A model generated the notes under the pieces. The model was not told the origin of the DNA and did no database searches. It was given only the letters and a program-made list of their open reading frames with translations. A program made the position numbers and the translations under genes. A stretch of 64,000 nucleotides of DNA from [Clostridium] citroniae WAL-17108 (lineage in GTDB: Bacteria; Bacillota; Clostridia; Lachnospirales; Lachnospiraceae). The DNA lies in assembly GCF_000233455.1 (NCBI RefSeq), contig NZ_JH376420.1:98582-162581 (forward strand). Reading direction: 5' to 3'. Of the stretch, positions 8,350-17,325 are shown piece by piece (the first letter of the stretch is position 1; each line of letters begins with the position of its first letter).

Positions 8350-9198
8350 TCATTTCAGTGCTTCCAGGTAACGCTCAGTGCCGAACACGTTGTAATAATG
8401 CTCCAGGCATTCCATCATTCCCTGGCGCTGTGCATCCCTGAGATCATAATATCCGTTTGCATGGCATTCTTTTGCACGGTTAAATGCGGCCACGATCAGA
8501 TCCGTATAGATATTGATTTTGCTGATCCCGCCCTCTGCGCACCGCCTCAGGTTCTCATCGCCGGAGGAGGAACCGCCGTGAAGCACCAGGGGGGTGCGGA
8601 CCGCGTTCCTGATCTCTGCCAGACGCTCAAAATCGATCACCGGCGTCCCCTTGTATGCCCCGTGGGCCGTTCCAATGGAGATTGCCAGGGAATCCACCTC
8701 TGTCAGGTCTGCAAATCGTTTTGCTTCCTCCACAGTGGTGTAGATGTTGTCGCAGTTTGCGGCATCCTTGTACTCATCCCCTCCGCCCACATGGCCGATC
8801 TCCGCCTCCACCACCGCTCCCCTTAAATGGGCATAGGCAACAATCTCCCTGGTCTGTCTCACATTCTCCTCAAAAGGCTGTGAGGATGCATCGATCATAA
8901 CGGAACGGAATCCCTGGTCAATGGCTCTAAAAATCGTCTCCTTTGTCTGTCCATGGTCCAGATGGAGGACCACCGGCACCTTGGCCTTTTCAGCATAAAA
9001 CCTGCCAATGGCCGCAGCCTCGTCAAAAGGCAGATAGGTCTGATGCGCTTCCGCAAAAGCCAGTATCACCGGAAGCCCCAGCTTTTCCGCCGCCGCAATG
9101 TGTGCTGATGCGGAAATCTGATCCACATAGTTTGGGGCCGGGAATGCAAAGTTATGCTTTCTCGCAGCCTTGAATAATTCTTTTGAAGTAACGATCAT
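8350..9198 (-). CDS. Class II ketose-bisphosphate aldolase (GatY/KbaY/FbaA family)
   Basis: Zinc-dependent TIM-barrel aldolase, 282 aa, of the fructose/tagatose-bisphosphate family. It shows HLDHG with catalytic D81 and zinc ligand H82, a further EAEIGHVGG segment, GTAHGAYKG and LHGGSSSG for zinc and DHAP phosphate binding, and SKINIYTDL. The ATG at 9198 has AGGGGAG nine nt upstream; the in-frame extension upstream lacks a site. It is the first gene of the Gat-type PTS operon and with the TIM-like isomerase 32 bp downstream would convert the PTS product to triose phosphates. The sugar isomer used is not decidable from sequence. Confidence 0.9.
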   Translation of the reverse strand: MIVTSKELFKAARKHNFAFPAPNYVDQISASAHIAAAEKLGLPVILAFAEAHQTYLPFDEAAAIGRFYAEKAKVPVVLHLDHGQTKETIFRAIDQGFRSVMIDASSQPFEENVRQTREIVAYAHLRGAVVEAEIGHVGGGDEYKDAANCDNIYTTVEEAKRFADLTEVDSLAISIGTAHGAYKGTPVIDFERLAEIRNAVRTPLVLHGGSSSGDENLRRCAEGGISKINIYTDLIVAAFNRAKECHANGYYDLRDAQRQGMMECLEHYYNVFGTERYLEALK

Positions 9199-9324
9199 AT
9201 ATTCAACTCCCCTTCTTATACTTTCGTTAACATATTTTCCAGGATCAGATCCGTGTTTGCTGCAGTCAACCACAGAATATATCTTTTATCGTGTTCTAAT
9301 CCTTAATAAAATTCTACCATAAGT

Positions 9325-9372
9325 AAACTTTACAAAAAAGATGAATGTTTTTCCGCTATTTTGGTAAAGTTT
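9325..9372. promoter_or_regulatory. Dyad operator candidate upstream of the PTS operon
   Basis: AAACTTTAC (9325-9333) and GTAAAGTTT (9364-9372) are perfect inverted copies 39 bp apart. The first is itself part of a palindrome, GTAAACTTTAC (9323-9333). They lie in the 261-bp AT-rich stretch between the mscS terminator and the first operon gene, where the promoter must be; TAGAAT (9312-9317 region, minus strand) is a possible -10. Binding by the PRD activator encoded in the operon is a guess. Confidence 0.4.
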
Positions 9373-9459
9373 TAATTTAATTTAATTCTTTTCCTGATGA
9401 AAGGTAAATAATTATACTTTTTGCCGTAAAATTCGGAAATCACTGAAAAATAGGGCAAA

Positions 9460-9497
9460 AAAAAGAGGAGCAGCACTAGCTCCCCACTCCTCTTTTT
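9460..9497 (-). terminator. Terminator of the mscS-type gene
   Basis: AAAGAGGAG and CTCCTCTTT arms (9462-9470 and 9487-9495) form a strong stem; on the minus strand the stem is followed by a run of eight T. It overlaps the stop codon of the MscS gene and isolates it from the PTS operon promoter. Confidence 0.85.
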
Positions 9498-10305
9498 ATA
9501 ATTCACCACTGGTACTTGTTACAACATGTACATGCCTGTATGGGATTGAAATCCCTTCCGCGTCAAAATTCATTTTGATCAGCCTTCGTATTTCGCTGCA
9601 CGCGGTAAAATTATCGTCAATATTCTCAGTCCACACCGTTGCCTTTAAAATGATCCCGTCCTGGGCAAGCTCCTTTACAGCCACATTCACCTTATTCCCC
9701 ACGGTCCTATCCTCACGGATATCCGCCACCAGAGGATGGGATGCAATGGTGTCCCGCATCACCTCAATGGCATGGTCCAGGTCGCTTTCATAGCTGACTG
9801 CTATCTCCATGTAATTGCCGATATAGTCATTGTTATAATTACTGTTTTCCACGATTGCCTTGTTGATCACACTGTTTGGAATAATCATACGGCTGTTGTG
9901 ATAAGTACGGATCACCGTGTGCCGGACCGTCAGGTCCTCCACAATGCCTGATATCCCCAGGCTGCTGATATTAACCTTTTCCCCAAGGTTAAAGGGTCTG
10001 GACCAGCTGAGCATAACGCCGCTGATCACATCTGCCAATACCTGCTGGGCCGCAAAACCCACGATCGCCACCAACAGGGAGGAACTGGTGAGCAGGGTGG
10101 CGCTTAACGCCTTTGTGGTGGTAAAAAGGCCGCTGATGCAGATACATGCCATGATGGACAAGAGTACCTTTGATATACTGCGCAGGAATTTGATATGAAT
10201 CTGTTCCTTACGCTTTAGGATCATACTGAATATTTTATTGAGGGCAAACATTCCTGCACTCCATAGAACAGCTATGACCGCTATTTTAATGAGCAATAGT
10301 TCCAT
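9496..10305 (-). CDS. MscS-family mechanosensitive channel
   Basis: Small-conductance mechanosensitive channel, 269 aa, close to E. coli MscS (286 aa). It has an N-terminal helix (about residues 6-24), a second helix (about 43-62) and the pore helix region around ATLLTSSSLLVAIVGFAAQQVLADVIS, with the usual Gly/Ala-rich TM3, then the beta domain (GEKVNI, VEDLTVRHTVIRTYHNSRMIIPNS) and a C-terminal alpha/beta domain. It releases solutes on hypo-osmotic shock. A single-gene unit: AAAGGA site before the ATG and its own strong terminator. Confidence 0.92.
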   Translation of the reverse strand: MELLLIKIAVIAVLWSAGMFALNKIFSMILKRKEQIHIKFLRSISKVLLSIMACICISGLFTTTKALSATLLTSSSLLVAIVGFAAQQVLADVISGVMLSWSRPFNLGEKVNISSLGISGIVEDLTVRHTVIRTYHNSRMIIPNSVINKAIVENSNYNNDYIGNYMEIAVSYESDLDHAIEVMRDTIASHPLVADIREDRTVGNKVNVAVKELAQDGIILKATVWTENIDDNFTACSEIRRLIKMNFDAEGISIPYRHVHVVTSTSGEL

Positions 10306-10350
10306 TTCAACATCCTTTCTTTTATCATTGCCGCTCTATCAGTCTAACAT

Positions 10351-10380
10351 AAAGACCGGTGATTGACAATCCCGGTCTTT
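10351..10380. terminator. Hairpin between ABC-F and MscS genes
   Basis: AAAGACCGG (10351-10359) and CCGGTCTTT (10372-10380) form a 9-bp perfect stem. On the minus strand, downstream of the ABC-F gene, the stem is followed by a short T-rich stretch; on the plus strand it is followed by TTTTTT but there is no plus gene upstream. It most likely ends ABC-F transcription. Confidence 0.6.
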
Positions 10381-10411
10381 TTTGCAATCCTTTTTGCCTG
10401 TTTGCAATTCT

Positions 10412-12319
10412 TTATGGCTGAGTCATCCATCCCTCATACACGCCTGTCTCTTCTGCTGCCTCCAGCCACTCCATACACGATCCATGCCACCTTTCCCAAC
10501 TCTCTTTATACCGGCGGCACAGGTTTTCATACTCCCCTTTCTCCGGCCATTTCCCGCCGTCCCAGAATACTTTGGAATCTGTCCATGCATCATGCATTCC
10601 TTCCATGGAAGCGGCTATGGCTGCCATCTCTTCCCCTGCCGCATAGAGACGGTCCAGGACCGGTCCCATTTTCCAGTCTCTGTACGCCGCATCTGTGGAA
10701 AATTCTTTCAGCTGATGGCGCTCCGCCTTTGGGACTGCCCGCATCCCCGCGATCAGAGCCTGCTCCTCCGCTTTGATCTGGGCCGCTATGGGCGCGCCAT
10801 CCCGCATCCTGTTCTTGCGCTCCAGGTAATGTTCATAGCCAAATGGGTAGTACATCACGGACTGGTTTTCAAATATCAGCACCGCGTCAGCCACCTGGCG
10901 GATAAAATACCGGTCATGGGATACAAACAGAATGGTCCCTGTGTATGCCCGGAAGGCTGATTCCAGGTTTTCTTTTGCCTGTATATCCATATGGTTGGTA
11001 GGTTCGTCCAGGATCAGGAAATTGGGACGGCTCTGAAGCAGTTCGGCCAAAACAAGACGTGATTTCTCACCTCCTGAAAGGGAGGCGACCCGCTTCTCGG
11101 CCTCCCGCCCGCCAAAGAGATATGAGCCCAGAATACTTCTGGCCTCTTTCTGGGTAAGGGAGGGAAATATCCCTGTAAAATGTTCAAATACAGAGCAGTC
11201 TGCCTGTATTGCTCCTGCCTGCTGGTCGAAATACCCAATAGTAGTATTATTTCCCAGTGAAAACTCTCCCTCCACAGGAGGAATAAAACCTGCAATGGTT
11301 TTTAAAAATGTAGTCTTACCCACGCCATTTGAGCCAAGTATGGCAATCTTTTGTCCCCGCCGGATCCGCATAGTGACCTCCAGCAAAGCTTTCCCGTAGC
11401 CGATCTTTAAATGTTCCGAAGTAAATATCCATTTGCTGCCGGGAATCTCCGGTGTGATCTCACCGGTAAATATATGGGTATCCTCCTCCAAGGGCTGTTC
11501 TACCCGCTCCATCCGGTCCATGGCTTTGCGTTTTGCCCTTGCAAACGCCGCTTTATTGGGTTTATGCTTAAAGCGCTCTACCAGGCCGCCCAGACGCTCC
11601 AGTTCCTCCTGCTGTTTCTCGTATGCCTTTTTCTGAAGACGGATCCGCTTTCCCTTTTCCTCTTTGTAGTGGGTGTAATTGCCCGGGTATCTGGTCAGAC
11701 TGCCGTGAGACAGCTCGTAGACCACCTCTGCCGTGCGGTCCAGAAAAAAGCGGTCATGGGATACCATCACCACTGCCTTCTCATATCGCTCCATATACCG
11801 TTCCAGCCATTCACATGTCTCCATGTCCAAATGGTTGGTGGGCTCATCTAACAGCAGGATATCCGGCCTTCCAAGAAGAAGCCGGATCAGTGCGATCTTT
11901 GTCTGTTCTCCCCCGGAAAAATGGGAAATAGGCTTTTTCTTGTCCTCCTTTGAGAATCCCAGACCGGTGAACAGGATATCATATTCCCGCTCGTATTCAA
12001 ACCGTTCCCTGTCAAAACTGTCCTTGCAGGGGCAGGAGCTGAGAAGCTCCTCCTGCACGGTCCTGTCCATGTCTGAAAAGACCTGCTGAGACAGCATGCC
12101 TATCGTCACCTGCCTGGAACAGGTGATCCCGGGCCCCTGGCGCCGGTCATCCCGGTCCAGGGAAAGCTCGCCTGCGATCAGCTTCAAAAGGGTGGTCTTA
12201 CCCGCGCCGTTCTTGCCAACCACCGCGATCTTCTCAGTTCCGTGTATCTGAAAATTTATATGGGACAGGATCACCTTCCCTCCCGCTGAAACAGTTCCAT
12301 CCGTAATCTGATATAACAT
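10412..12319 (-). CDS. ABC-F family ATPase
   Basis: Soluble twin-ATPase protein of the ABC-F family, 635 aa, without membrane segments. First ABC domain: Walker A GKNGAGKTT (about 35-43), signature HFSGGEQ, Walker B DILLLDEPTNHLD. A charged coiled-coil linker (about 215-275) follows, then the second domain with GSNGVGKTT, SLSGGEKSRL and FLILDEPTNHMD, and a 130-residue C-terminal extension with helical, Trp-rich sequence. ABC-F proteins act on the ribosome, either as translation factors or giving resistance to PTC-targeting antibiotics; which one applies here is not decidable. There is no clear ribosome site near the ATG. It follows an exported protein gene by 26 bp. Confidence 0.9.
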   Translation of the reverse strand: MLYQITDGTVSAGGKVILSHINFQIHGTEKIAVVGKNGAGKTTLLKLIAGELSLDRDDRRQGPGITCSRQVTIGMLSQQVFSDMDRTVQEELLSSCPCKDSFDRERFEYEREYDILFTGLGFSKEDKKKPISHFSGGEQTKIALIRLLLGRPDILLLDEPTNHLDMETCEWLERYMERYEKAVVMVSHDRFFLDRTAEVVYELSHGSLTRYPGNYTHYKEEKGKRIRLQKKAYEKQQEELERLGGLVERFKHKPNKAAFARAKRKAMDRMERVEQPLEEDTHIFTGEITPEIPGSKWIFTSEHLKIGYGKALLEVTMRIRRGQKIAILGSNGVGKTTFLKTIAGFIPPVEGEFSLGNNTTIGYFDQQAGAIQADCSVFEHFTGIFPSLTQKEARSILGSYLFGGREAEKRVASLSGGEKSRLVLAELLQSRPNFLILDEPTNHMDIQAKENLESAFRAYTGTILFVSHDRYFIRQVADAVLIFENQSVMYYPFGYEHYLERKNRMRDGAPIAAQIKAEEQALIAGMRAVPKAERHQLKEFSTDAAYRDWKMGPVLDRLYAAGEEMAAIAASMEGMHDAWTDSKVFWDGGKWPEKGEYENLCRRYKESWERWHGSCMEWLEAAEETGVYEGWMTQP

Positions 12320-12345
12320 ATTTGTATACTGGTACAGCTTGTGTA

Positions 12346-13206
12346 CTAGTTCCTTCCTCCCTGTATACTGTCAATAAAACGTTCTGTCATTTCCTCACAT
12401 TCAGGGTTGTCCGGATAAGAAAATGCCATTTCCATCACCATATCATCGATCTTTCGTGTGAAGTTCTGGTGCCCGTACCCCCATGCCTTATATTTGAAAC
12501 CGCTGAATCCATGCCCGCCGATCACGCGCTCAGTCTCCACAAACGGTCCCGGATAGCGGTATTCATGGATCAGGTCATAATTATGCTTTCTCATCTGGTC
12601 CCCTGCTGGGATCTGAGGGTCATTGTCCTTATGATACCAGATAAACAGGGAATATCCGCCGTATTCTGCGGTGGCCGCTGTTCCAATGTCATAATAATTC
12701 TGCCCCCTGGCTTCCTCATCCCTGTACTCACTTACAATGCTGATATCACTGTCCGGTGGGATCAGAAGTCGGTAATCGGACCATTTATTCACCAATGTGC
12801 TGTCGCTGAGCAGAGCCATCCCAAAAGGGATTCCGGTCAGTTCCCGGTCCATGGTTTTTGTCTGTGTCCCTTCTTCTGTCATCCACGCTCCCCATGGATC
12901 CACCTGGTACCCATCTGGAGTTGTGGTATTCTGGTACATATTCCCCTGGGAATCAAAACAATAGCACTCCGCCGTCCCGTCCATATCCCCATCGATCCAA
13001 TACCAGCCGTCTTTCAGCAGATCTCCGTCCGAGTACCTGTAGCTCCAGATCCCCAGGTGATCCTGCTCCCACTGCCCTGCCTGGGATACAATTCCGGATA
13101 CCAGCCCGGTCAGCACCAGTACATTGCCCGCTGCAAAGGCCATGGCAGCTTTTTTTACAAGTTTTATCATTCCTTTTATCTTTCTGTGATTTATAATAGG
13201 ATCCAT
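12346..13206 (-). CDS. Exported protein with cell-wall-binding-like repeat
   Basis: 286 aa of uncertain function. An N-terminal basic stretch and hydrophobic segment (about residues 13-42, ending SQAGQW) look like a signal peptide or anchor. Residues about 50-110 contain aromatic/Gly motifs (GIWSYRYSDG, GWYWIDGDMDG, AECYCFD) like the choline/glucan-binding repeats of clostridial surface proteins. The rest is a conserved-looking domain of unknown role. The ATG at 13206 is supported by GGGGAGGTG eight nt upstream. It may be co-transcribed with the ABC-F gene 26 bp downstream. I recognise the repeat, not the whole protein. Confidence 0.7.
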   Translation of the reverse strand: MDPIINHRKIKGMIKLVKKAAMAFAAGNVLVLTGLVSGIVSQAGQWEQDHLGIWSYRYSDGDLLKDGWYWIDGDMDGTAECYCFDSQGNMYQNTTTPDGYQVDPWGAWMTEEGTQTKTMDRELTGIPFGMALLSDSTLVNKWSDYRLLIPPDSDISIVSEYRDEEARGQNYYDIGTAATAEYGGYSLFIWYHKDNDPQIPAGDQMRKHNYDLIHEYRYPGPFVETERVIGGHGFSGFKYKAWGYGHQNFTRKIDDMVMEMAFSYPDNPECEEMTERFIDSIQGGRN

Positions 13207-13468
13207 TTTTCACACCTCCCCACTGGAAATTATACCACATTTTCCCTTCCTGCAATAACATATTTCATTTACAAACTTCTTACAATCTGTTCATATTTCA
13301 TCTATATTCTGCTCACATTTTATGGATATACTATATTTTGTAAAGAACATTGCTTATAAGACTTTTTTTCATAATACAGCCGGAGGGAGAAATCCCTGCC
13401 GGCTCCTCCCTATTTATAGGGGTATTTTATCCAATATTGCGTTTTACCGTTTATGGTGGTACAATAAA
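13207..13468. other. AT-rich intergenic stretch with hairpin
   Basis: No gene seen. Close to the exported-protein gene there is a weak minus-strand promoter match (TTGTAA, 17 bp, TATGTT). Further on, AGCCGG-AGGGA (13378-13388) and TCCCT-GCCGGCT (13393-13404) form a compact stem-loop with no T run on either strand, so it is not a typical terminator. Confidence 0.4.
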
Positions 13469-13569
13469 AAAATCACACCAGTTCCGGGAGGAGTGCGGTT
13501 TTTCCCGTATCGCAGGTGTCCGGTCTCACATTGATCATCCCGGGAACACGCTGCGGCTGGTGTGATTTT
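13469..13569 (-). terminator. Large nested hairpin terminator of the hyu/ABC operon
   Basis: A 101-bp imperfect palindrome. The outer arms AAAATCACACCAG (13469-13481) and CTGGTGTGATTTT (13557-13569) are 13-bp perfect inverted repeats; inside, GTTCCGGGA (13481-13489) pairs with TCCCGGGAAC (13538-13547) with one bulge. On the minus strand the outer stem is followed by seven T, so it probably ends the ABC importer operon. Its size and branched inside are more than a terminator needs; see findings. Confidence 0.65.
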
Positions 13570-13611
13570 GATGTTTATTTTGATGTTTTAGTATATAGAT
13601 TTATATGTCTG

Positions 13612-14736
13612 TCAGTGTTTCCAATCAGCAGCTTCGGATGCTCTTAATACCTCCGGCATAATGACCACCTGATCTGCAGCATCCTTTCTCTGGTATGTTC
13701 CTGCCCAGATCTCATTGAGTTTCTGAACACAAGTGCGGGCATAAACCTCTGGGAACATGGCAATACTGGCGTAGAAGGTACAGTCAGGTCCCTCGTTCCT
13801 CATAATTTCCAGATGGGAACTGGTTGCATCATAGCCGATCACATATACGTCTGTTGCGCTTGCCGACTGAAGGGCATACCACACGGAGGTGGCACAGTCT
13901 CCCCAATTACAAAAGAACAGATCCACATCAGAATACGCTGCATACATATCCAGCGCCCACTGGTAGCATCCATCATTGGTACGGTCAGTGGTGCGGTTCT
14001 GGACCAGTTCTACCTCAGGATGGTTTTCCTTGATGTAATCGATAAAGCCATTGTTTCGCAATCCGCTGGTCATAATGGAAGGTTCTGCCTCAAACATGAC
14101 AATGGTCGGTTTTTCCACTCCCTCCAAAGCTTTCATGGCTTCTTCTGCAGCCATCTGTCCTCCCAGATAATCATTATAAACAACATCCATGTCCGCATTT
14201 CCCTCAGATGCACAGCAGTCATAGTCCACAATCAGGATTCCGGCCTCATGTACCCTGTCTACCAGGGAAGACGCTGCAACGGTATCAATTGCTGTAAATA
14301 TGATCCCATCCACTCCCTGAATGATCAGGTCTTCAATATTCTGCTGCATTTTGGTCCAGTCCCCATCCGGGTCATAGACGGTAGCCTCCCAGCCCAGCTG
14401 TTCGCATAGCCTCTTGCTAGTTTCTGCACAGGTGGAATTAAACTCTTGAGCCATGGACCATGGAACAATTCCTATCTTCTTTTTTCCCACATCCGTATAA
14501 GTCCAGTCTTCATCAAAACCTTCCAGATTTACAGCCTCCTGGGACAACTGCTGCTCTGATTCCGTCTCTGCCTTCTGTTGCGCTGCGTCCGTCTTTGACG
14601 TATCCTTCTCCTGCTCGCCCTGGGCCGCGGTTTCTCCCGATATCCCTTGTGTGTTCCCCGCAGTATCCTTTCCCTGACATGCGGTTAAAGAAAATGTCAT
14701 GACTGCTGCTAAACATAATGCAATACCTCTCTTCAT
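13612..14736 (-). CDS. Sugar ABC transporter substrate-binding lipoprotein (RbsB-like)
   Basis: Periplasmic-binding-protein family 1 lipoprotein, 374 aa. The signal peptide ends in lipobox LTAC (C20), followed by a Gln/Glu/Thr-rich linker to about residue 85, then two Rossmann-type lobes (KKIGIVPWSMAQEFNS, DGIIFTAIDTVAAS, DVYVIGYDATSS). It captures the substrate outside the membrane and hands it to the permease encoded 59 bp upstream in coordinates of transcription. GAGGAGGGG precedes the ATG. It is the last gene of the operon with PfkB, SIS and HyuAB genes. Family members bind monosaccharides and also sugar conjugates and nucleosides, so the ligand is open. Confidence 0.92.
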   Translation of the reverse strand: MKRGIALCLAAVMTFSLTACQGKDTAGNTQGISGETAAQGEQEKDTSKTDAAQQKAETESEQQLSQEAVNLEGFDEDWTYTDVGKKKIGIVPWSMAQEFNSTCAETSKRLCEQLGWEATVYDPDGDWTKMQQNIEDLIIQGVDGIIFTAIDTVAASSLVDRVHEAGILIVDYDCCASEGNADMDVVYNDYLGGQMAAEEAMKALEGVEKPTIVMFEAEPSIMTSGLRNNGFIDYIKENHPEVELVQNRTTDRTNDGCYQWALDMYAAYSDVDLFFCNWGDCATSVWYALQSASATDVYVIGYDATSSHLEIMRNEGPDCTFYASIAMFPEVYARTCVQKLNEIWAGTYQRKDAADQVVIMPEVLRASEAADWKH

Positions 14737-14795
14737 ATAAAGTACCCCTCCTCTTTTGCTTGTGAAAGCAGCATCGCAACTGCTTTCCCTATTAA

Positions 14796-15812
14796 TTATT
14801 TGTTCTTTTTAGTCCTGGTTGCCAGTTGAGATATCCACATGGAATAGAATACCGCAACAATCATCAGGATCCCTCTTGTGATCATCTGCCAATTAGAGCC
14901 GATATGAAGCAGATTCATTCCATTGGTGATCATGCCCATCATGACTGCGCCCAGAAGCACCCCTATAATTGTCCCTGAACCTCCATCCAGGGAAACTCCT
15001 CCCATGGCGCACGCAGCAATGGCAATAGTGGAATAGCCATCTCCGGCACTTGGAGTTGCGGCACCAACACGCGATGTCATCAGGATTCCAGCTATTGCAG
15101 ACAAACCCGCACATATTATGTATACAATAAGCCTCACTGCTTTTACATTGATCCCCGACAGATAGGCCGCCTGGTAATTTCCTCCTGTGGCGTATATCTT
15201 TCTTCCGAAGGATGTTCTGGTCAGGACTAAAAAGGAAACTGCAAATATAAAGATCATTACCAATGTTGACAGGGGTATTCCTCCAACCTCTTTGTTACTG
15301 ATATCAGTAAATGTCTTCGGAAGTCCTGTCACCGATGTATTATTAGCAAAAATATATAAAATTCCCCGTAGGTATATATCAGCTCCCAATGTCACAATAA
15401 AAGAGGGAATTCTTGTCTTTGAGACAATAAATCCATTGACCGCTCCAAAAACACAGCAGACCGCTACTGTAAACAATACTGCTGGCATAAGGGACAGCTG
15501 AAGTCCAAAAAAACCGTCTGTAATCAATCTGGCACATATCACGCCGCCCAAGCCGGCCATGGCTCCATTGGACAGGTCAAAGGTCCCTCCGATCATAGGA
15601 AACGCCAGAGCACATGATAAAATACCGTACACAACAATCTGTTTTGAAACATTCTTTATATTAGCCACGGACAGGAAGGTGCTGTTCTGTGACTGCACGA
15701 TCAGACAGTATGTGACGATCAGGCATATAATACCTAATAACTCCACATAGCTGGAAGACCTGAACGTATCCCACAGGTTTGCAGGAAAGTTGGATTTTCT
15801 ATCTTTTTTCAT
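14796..15812 (-). CDS. Sugar ABC transporter permease (RbsC-like)
   Basis: Inner-membrane permease of the ribose/galactoside class (branched-chain permease fold), 338 aa, with about ten hydrophobic helices. The motif GVICARLITDG and the late GGVSLDGGSGTIIGVLLGA loop (EAA-like region for the ATPase) are typical. It forms the channel, probably as a homodimer, with the ATPase encoded 21 bp upstream in the transcript. A GAAGGT site lies eight nt before the ATG. Confidence 0.93.
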   Translation of the reverse strand: MKKDRKSNFPANLWDTFRSSSYVELLGIICLIVTYCLIVQSQNSTFLSVANIKNVSKQIVVYGILSCALAFPMIGGTFDLSNGAMAGLGGVICARLITDGFFGLQLSLMPAVLFTVAVCCVFGAVNGFIVSKTRIPSFIVTLGADIYLRGILYIFANNTSVTGLPKTFTDISNKEVGGIPLSTLVMIFIFAVSFLVLTRTSFGRKIYATGGNYQAAYLSGINVKAVRLIVYIICAGLSAIAGILMTSRVGAATPSAGDGYSTIAIAACAMGGVSLDGGSGTIIGVLLGAVMMGMITNGMNLLHIGSNWQMITRGILMIVAVFYSMWISQLATRTKKNK

Positions 15813-15833
15813 CAGTTGTACCTTCTTTCATTC

Positions 15834-17306
15834 CTAAATAGCCAATGTCATGACTTGTTCCTCAGTAACGACTTCCGTATTAATTTCCCCGGATATCCGG
15901 CCCTCCCGCATAACGATAATCCGGTCGCTTACAGCAATCAATTCCGGCAGTTCGGATGAAACCATGATAATTGCAAACCCTTTGCTGGCCAGGTCATTTA
16001 TGATCTTGTATATTTCAGTTTTTGCCCCCACATCCACTCCACGGGTGGGCTCATCCAGCAAAATGACACTGGGATCCGGCGCCATGCATTTGGCCAGAAC
16101 AACCTTTTGCTGATTACCTCCGCTGAGCATTCCTACTTTTTGCTGTGCCCCGGATGTCTTTATATTCAAATTTTCGATAAATGTGCCGACTGTCTGTTTT
16201 CCCTTTTTGCCGCTCAACAGCCCCATTTTTGAAATCCGGTCCAATATGGTCATCTGGATATTGTTCTGGACGGAATGGGAAAGTATAAGCCCTTTATCTT
16301 TCCGGTCTTCGGGAACCATGGAAAACCCTCTGTCAATCGCCGCCCTGGGAGACGTGTTTTTGATCAGCTTGCCTTTGTAGTAGATTTCTCCTTCATAGTT
16401 GTCCACACCATATATGGCCTGCAATAATTCTGTGCGGCCGGCTCCGATCAAACCGCCGAATCCAACCACTTCCCCGGACCGGACCTGGAAGGACACATCT
16501 TTTACCCGCTGGCTGGTCAAATTTCTTACTTCAAGGACAACCTCTCCCGGCTTGTTGGTTTTCTGTACAAACTGCTGCCCGATATCCCTTCCGATCATCA
16601 TTTTTATAATGTCCTCCACCGCCACATCCTTGACCATTGCTTCTCCGGAATAGCGTCCATCTTTCAGTACATATATCCGGTCCCCTACCGCATAGATATC
16701 CTCCATCCTGTGGGAAATAAATATAATGGAAACCCCTTCCTGCTTCAGTTTTCTGATGATGTCATAGAGCATCTTAGTTTCATCCAGTGTTAGTGCAGCC
16801 GTTGGCTCATCCAATACAATAATTGATGAATCATAGGACAATGCCTTCATGATTTCGATTAACTGTCTTTGAGCCACGGAATATTGACGGATCCTGGCAT
16901 CCGGATTATAATGGATGCCAAGGCGTTCCATCAACCGGTTTGTCTTTTCCGTCAATGCTTTATAGTCAATGAAACACCCCTTTTTATCATATCGGCCCAC
17001 AAATATATTTTCTGCAATTGTCATATCCGGAATCTGCACCAGTTCCTGGTGGACAATACTGATTCCCTGGCGGTACGCATCGATCGGCCTATTTATATGG
17101 GCAAGCCTTCCATGAAGATAAATTTCACCTTTCGATGGTTTTTCCACCCCTGTGAGAATTTTCATCAGGGTGGACTTTCCTGCACCATTCTCTCCGCAAA
17201 GACATAGGACTTCTCCCTTTTTCAGGTTAAAGTTCACATCCAGCAGTGCGTGTATCCCCCCATAATCCTTGGAGATATGCTTCATCTCAAGTATATGATC
17301 TTCCAT
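15834..17306 (-). CDS. Sugar ABC transporter ATPase (RbsA-like, twin domain)
   Basis: Twin-cassette ATPase, 490 aa, of the RbsA/MglA class. First domain: Walker A GENGAGKST (about 38-46), signature YSVAQRQ, Walker B IIVLDEPTAALT. Second domain: degenerate Walker A region GGLIGAGRTE, signature LSGGNQQKV and VILLDEPTRGVDVG. This asymmetry is normal for the class. CAGGAGGTG lies before the ATG. It lies directly after the PfkB kinase gene and powers import for the pathway encoded in the same operon. Confidence 0.95.
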   Translation of the reverse strand: MEDHILEMKHISKDYGGIHALLDVNFNLKKGEVLCLCGENGAGKSTLMKILTGVEKPSKGEIYLHGRLAHINRPIDAYRQGISIVHQELVQIPDMTIAENIFVGRYDKKGCFIDYKALTEKTNRLMERLGIHYNPDARIRQYSVAQRQLIEIMKALSYDSSIIVLDEPTAALTLDETKMLYDIIRKLKQEGVSIIFISHRMEDIYAVGDRIYVLKDGRYSGEAMVKDVAVEDIIKMMIGRDIGQQFVQKTNKPGEVVLEVRNLTSQRVKDVSFQVRSGEVVGFGGLIGAGRTELLQAIYGVDNYEGEIYYKGKLIKNTSPRAAIDRGFSMVPEDRKDKGLILSHSVQNNIQMTILDRISKMGLLSGKKGKQTVGTFIENLNIKTSGAQQKVGMLSGGNQQKVVLAKCMAPDPSVILLDEPTRGVDVGAKTEIYKIINDLASKGFAIIMVSSELPELIAVSDRIIVMREGRISGEINTEVVTEEQVMTLAI

Positions 17307-17325
17307 TTGCTCACCTCCTGCTCCC

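Noticed and set aside
13378-13404. Second terminator behind the exported-protein promoter
   Set aside because: Good stem but no T run on either strand.
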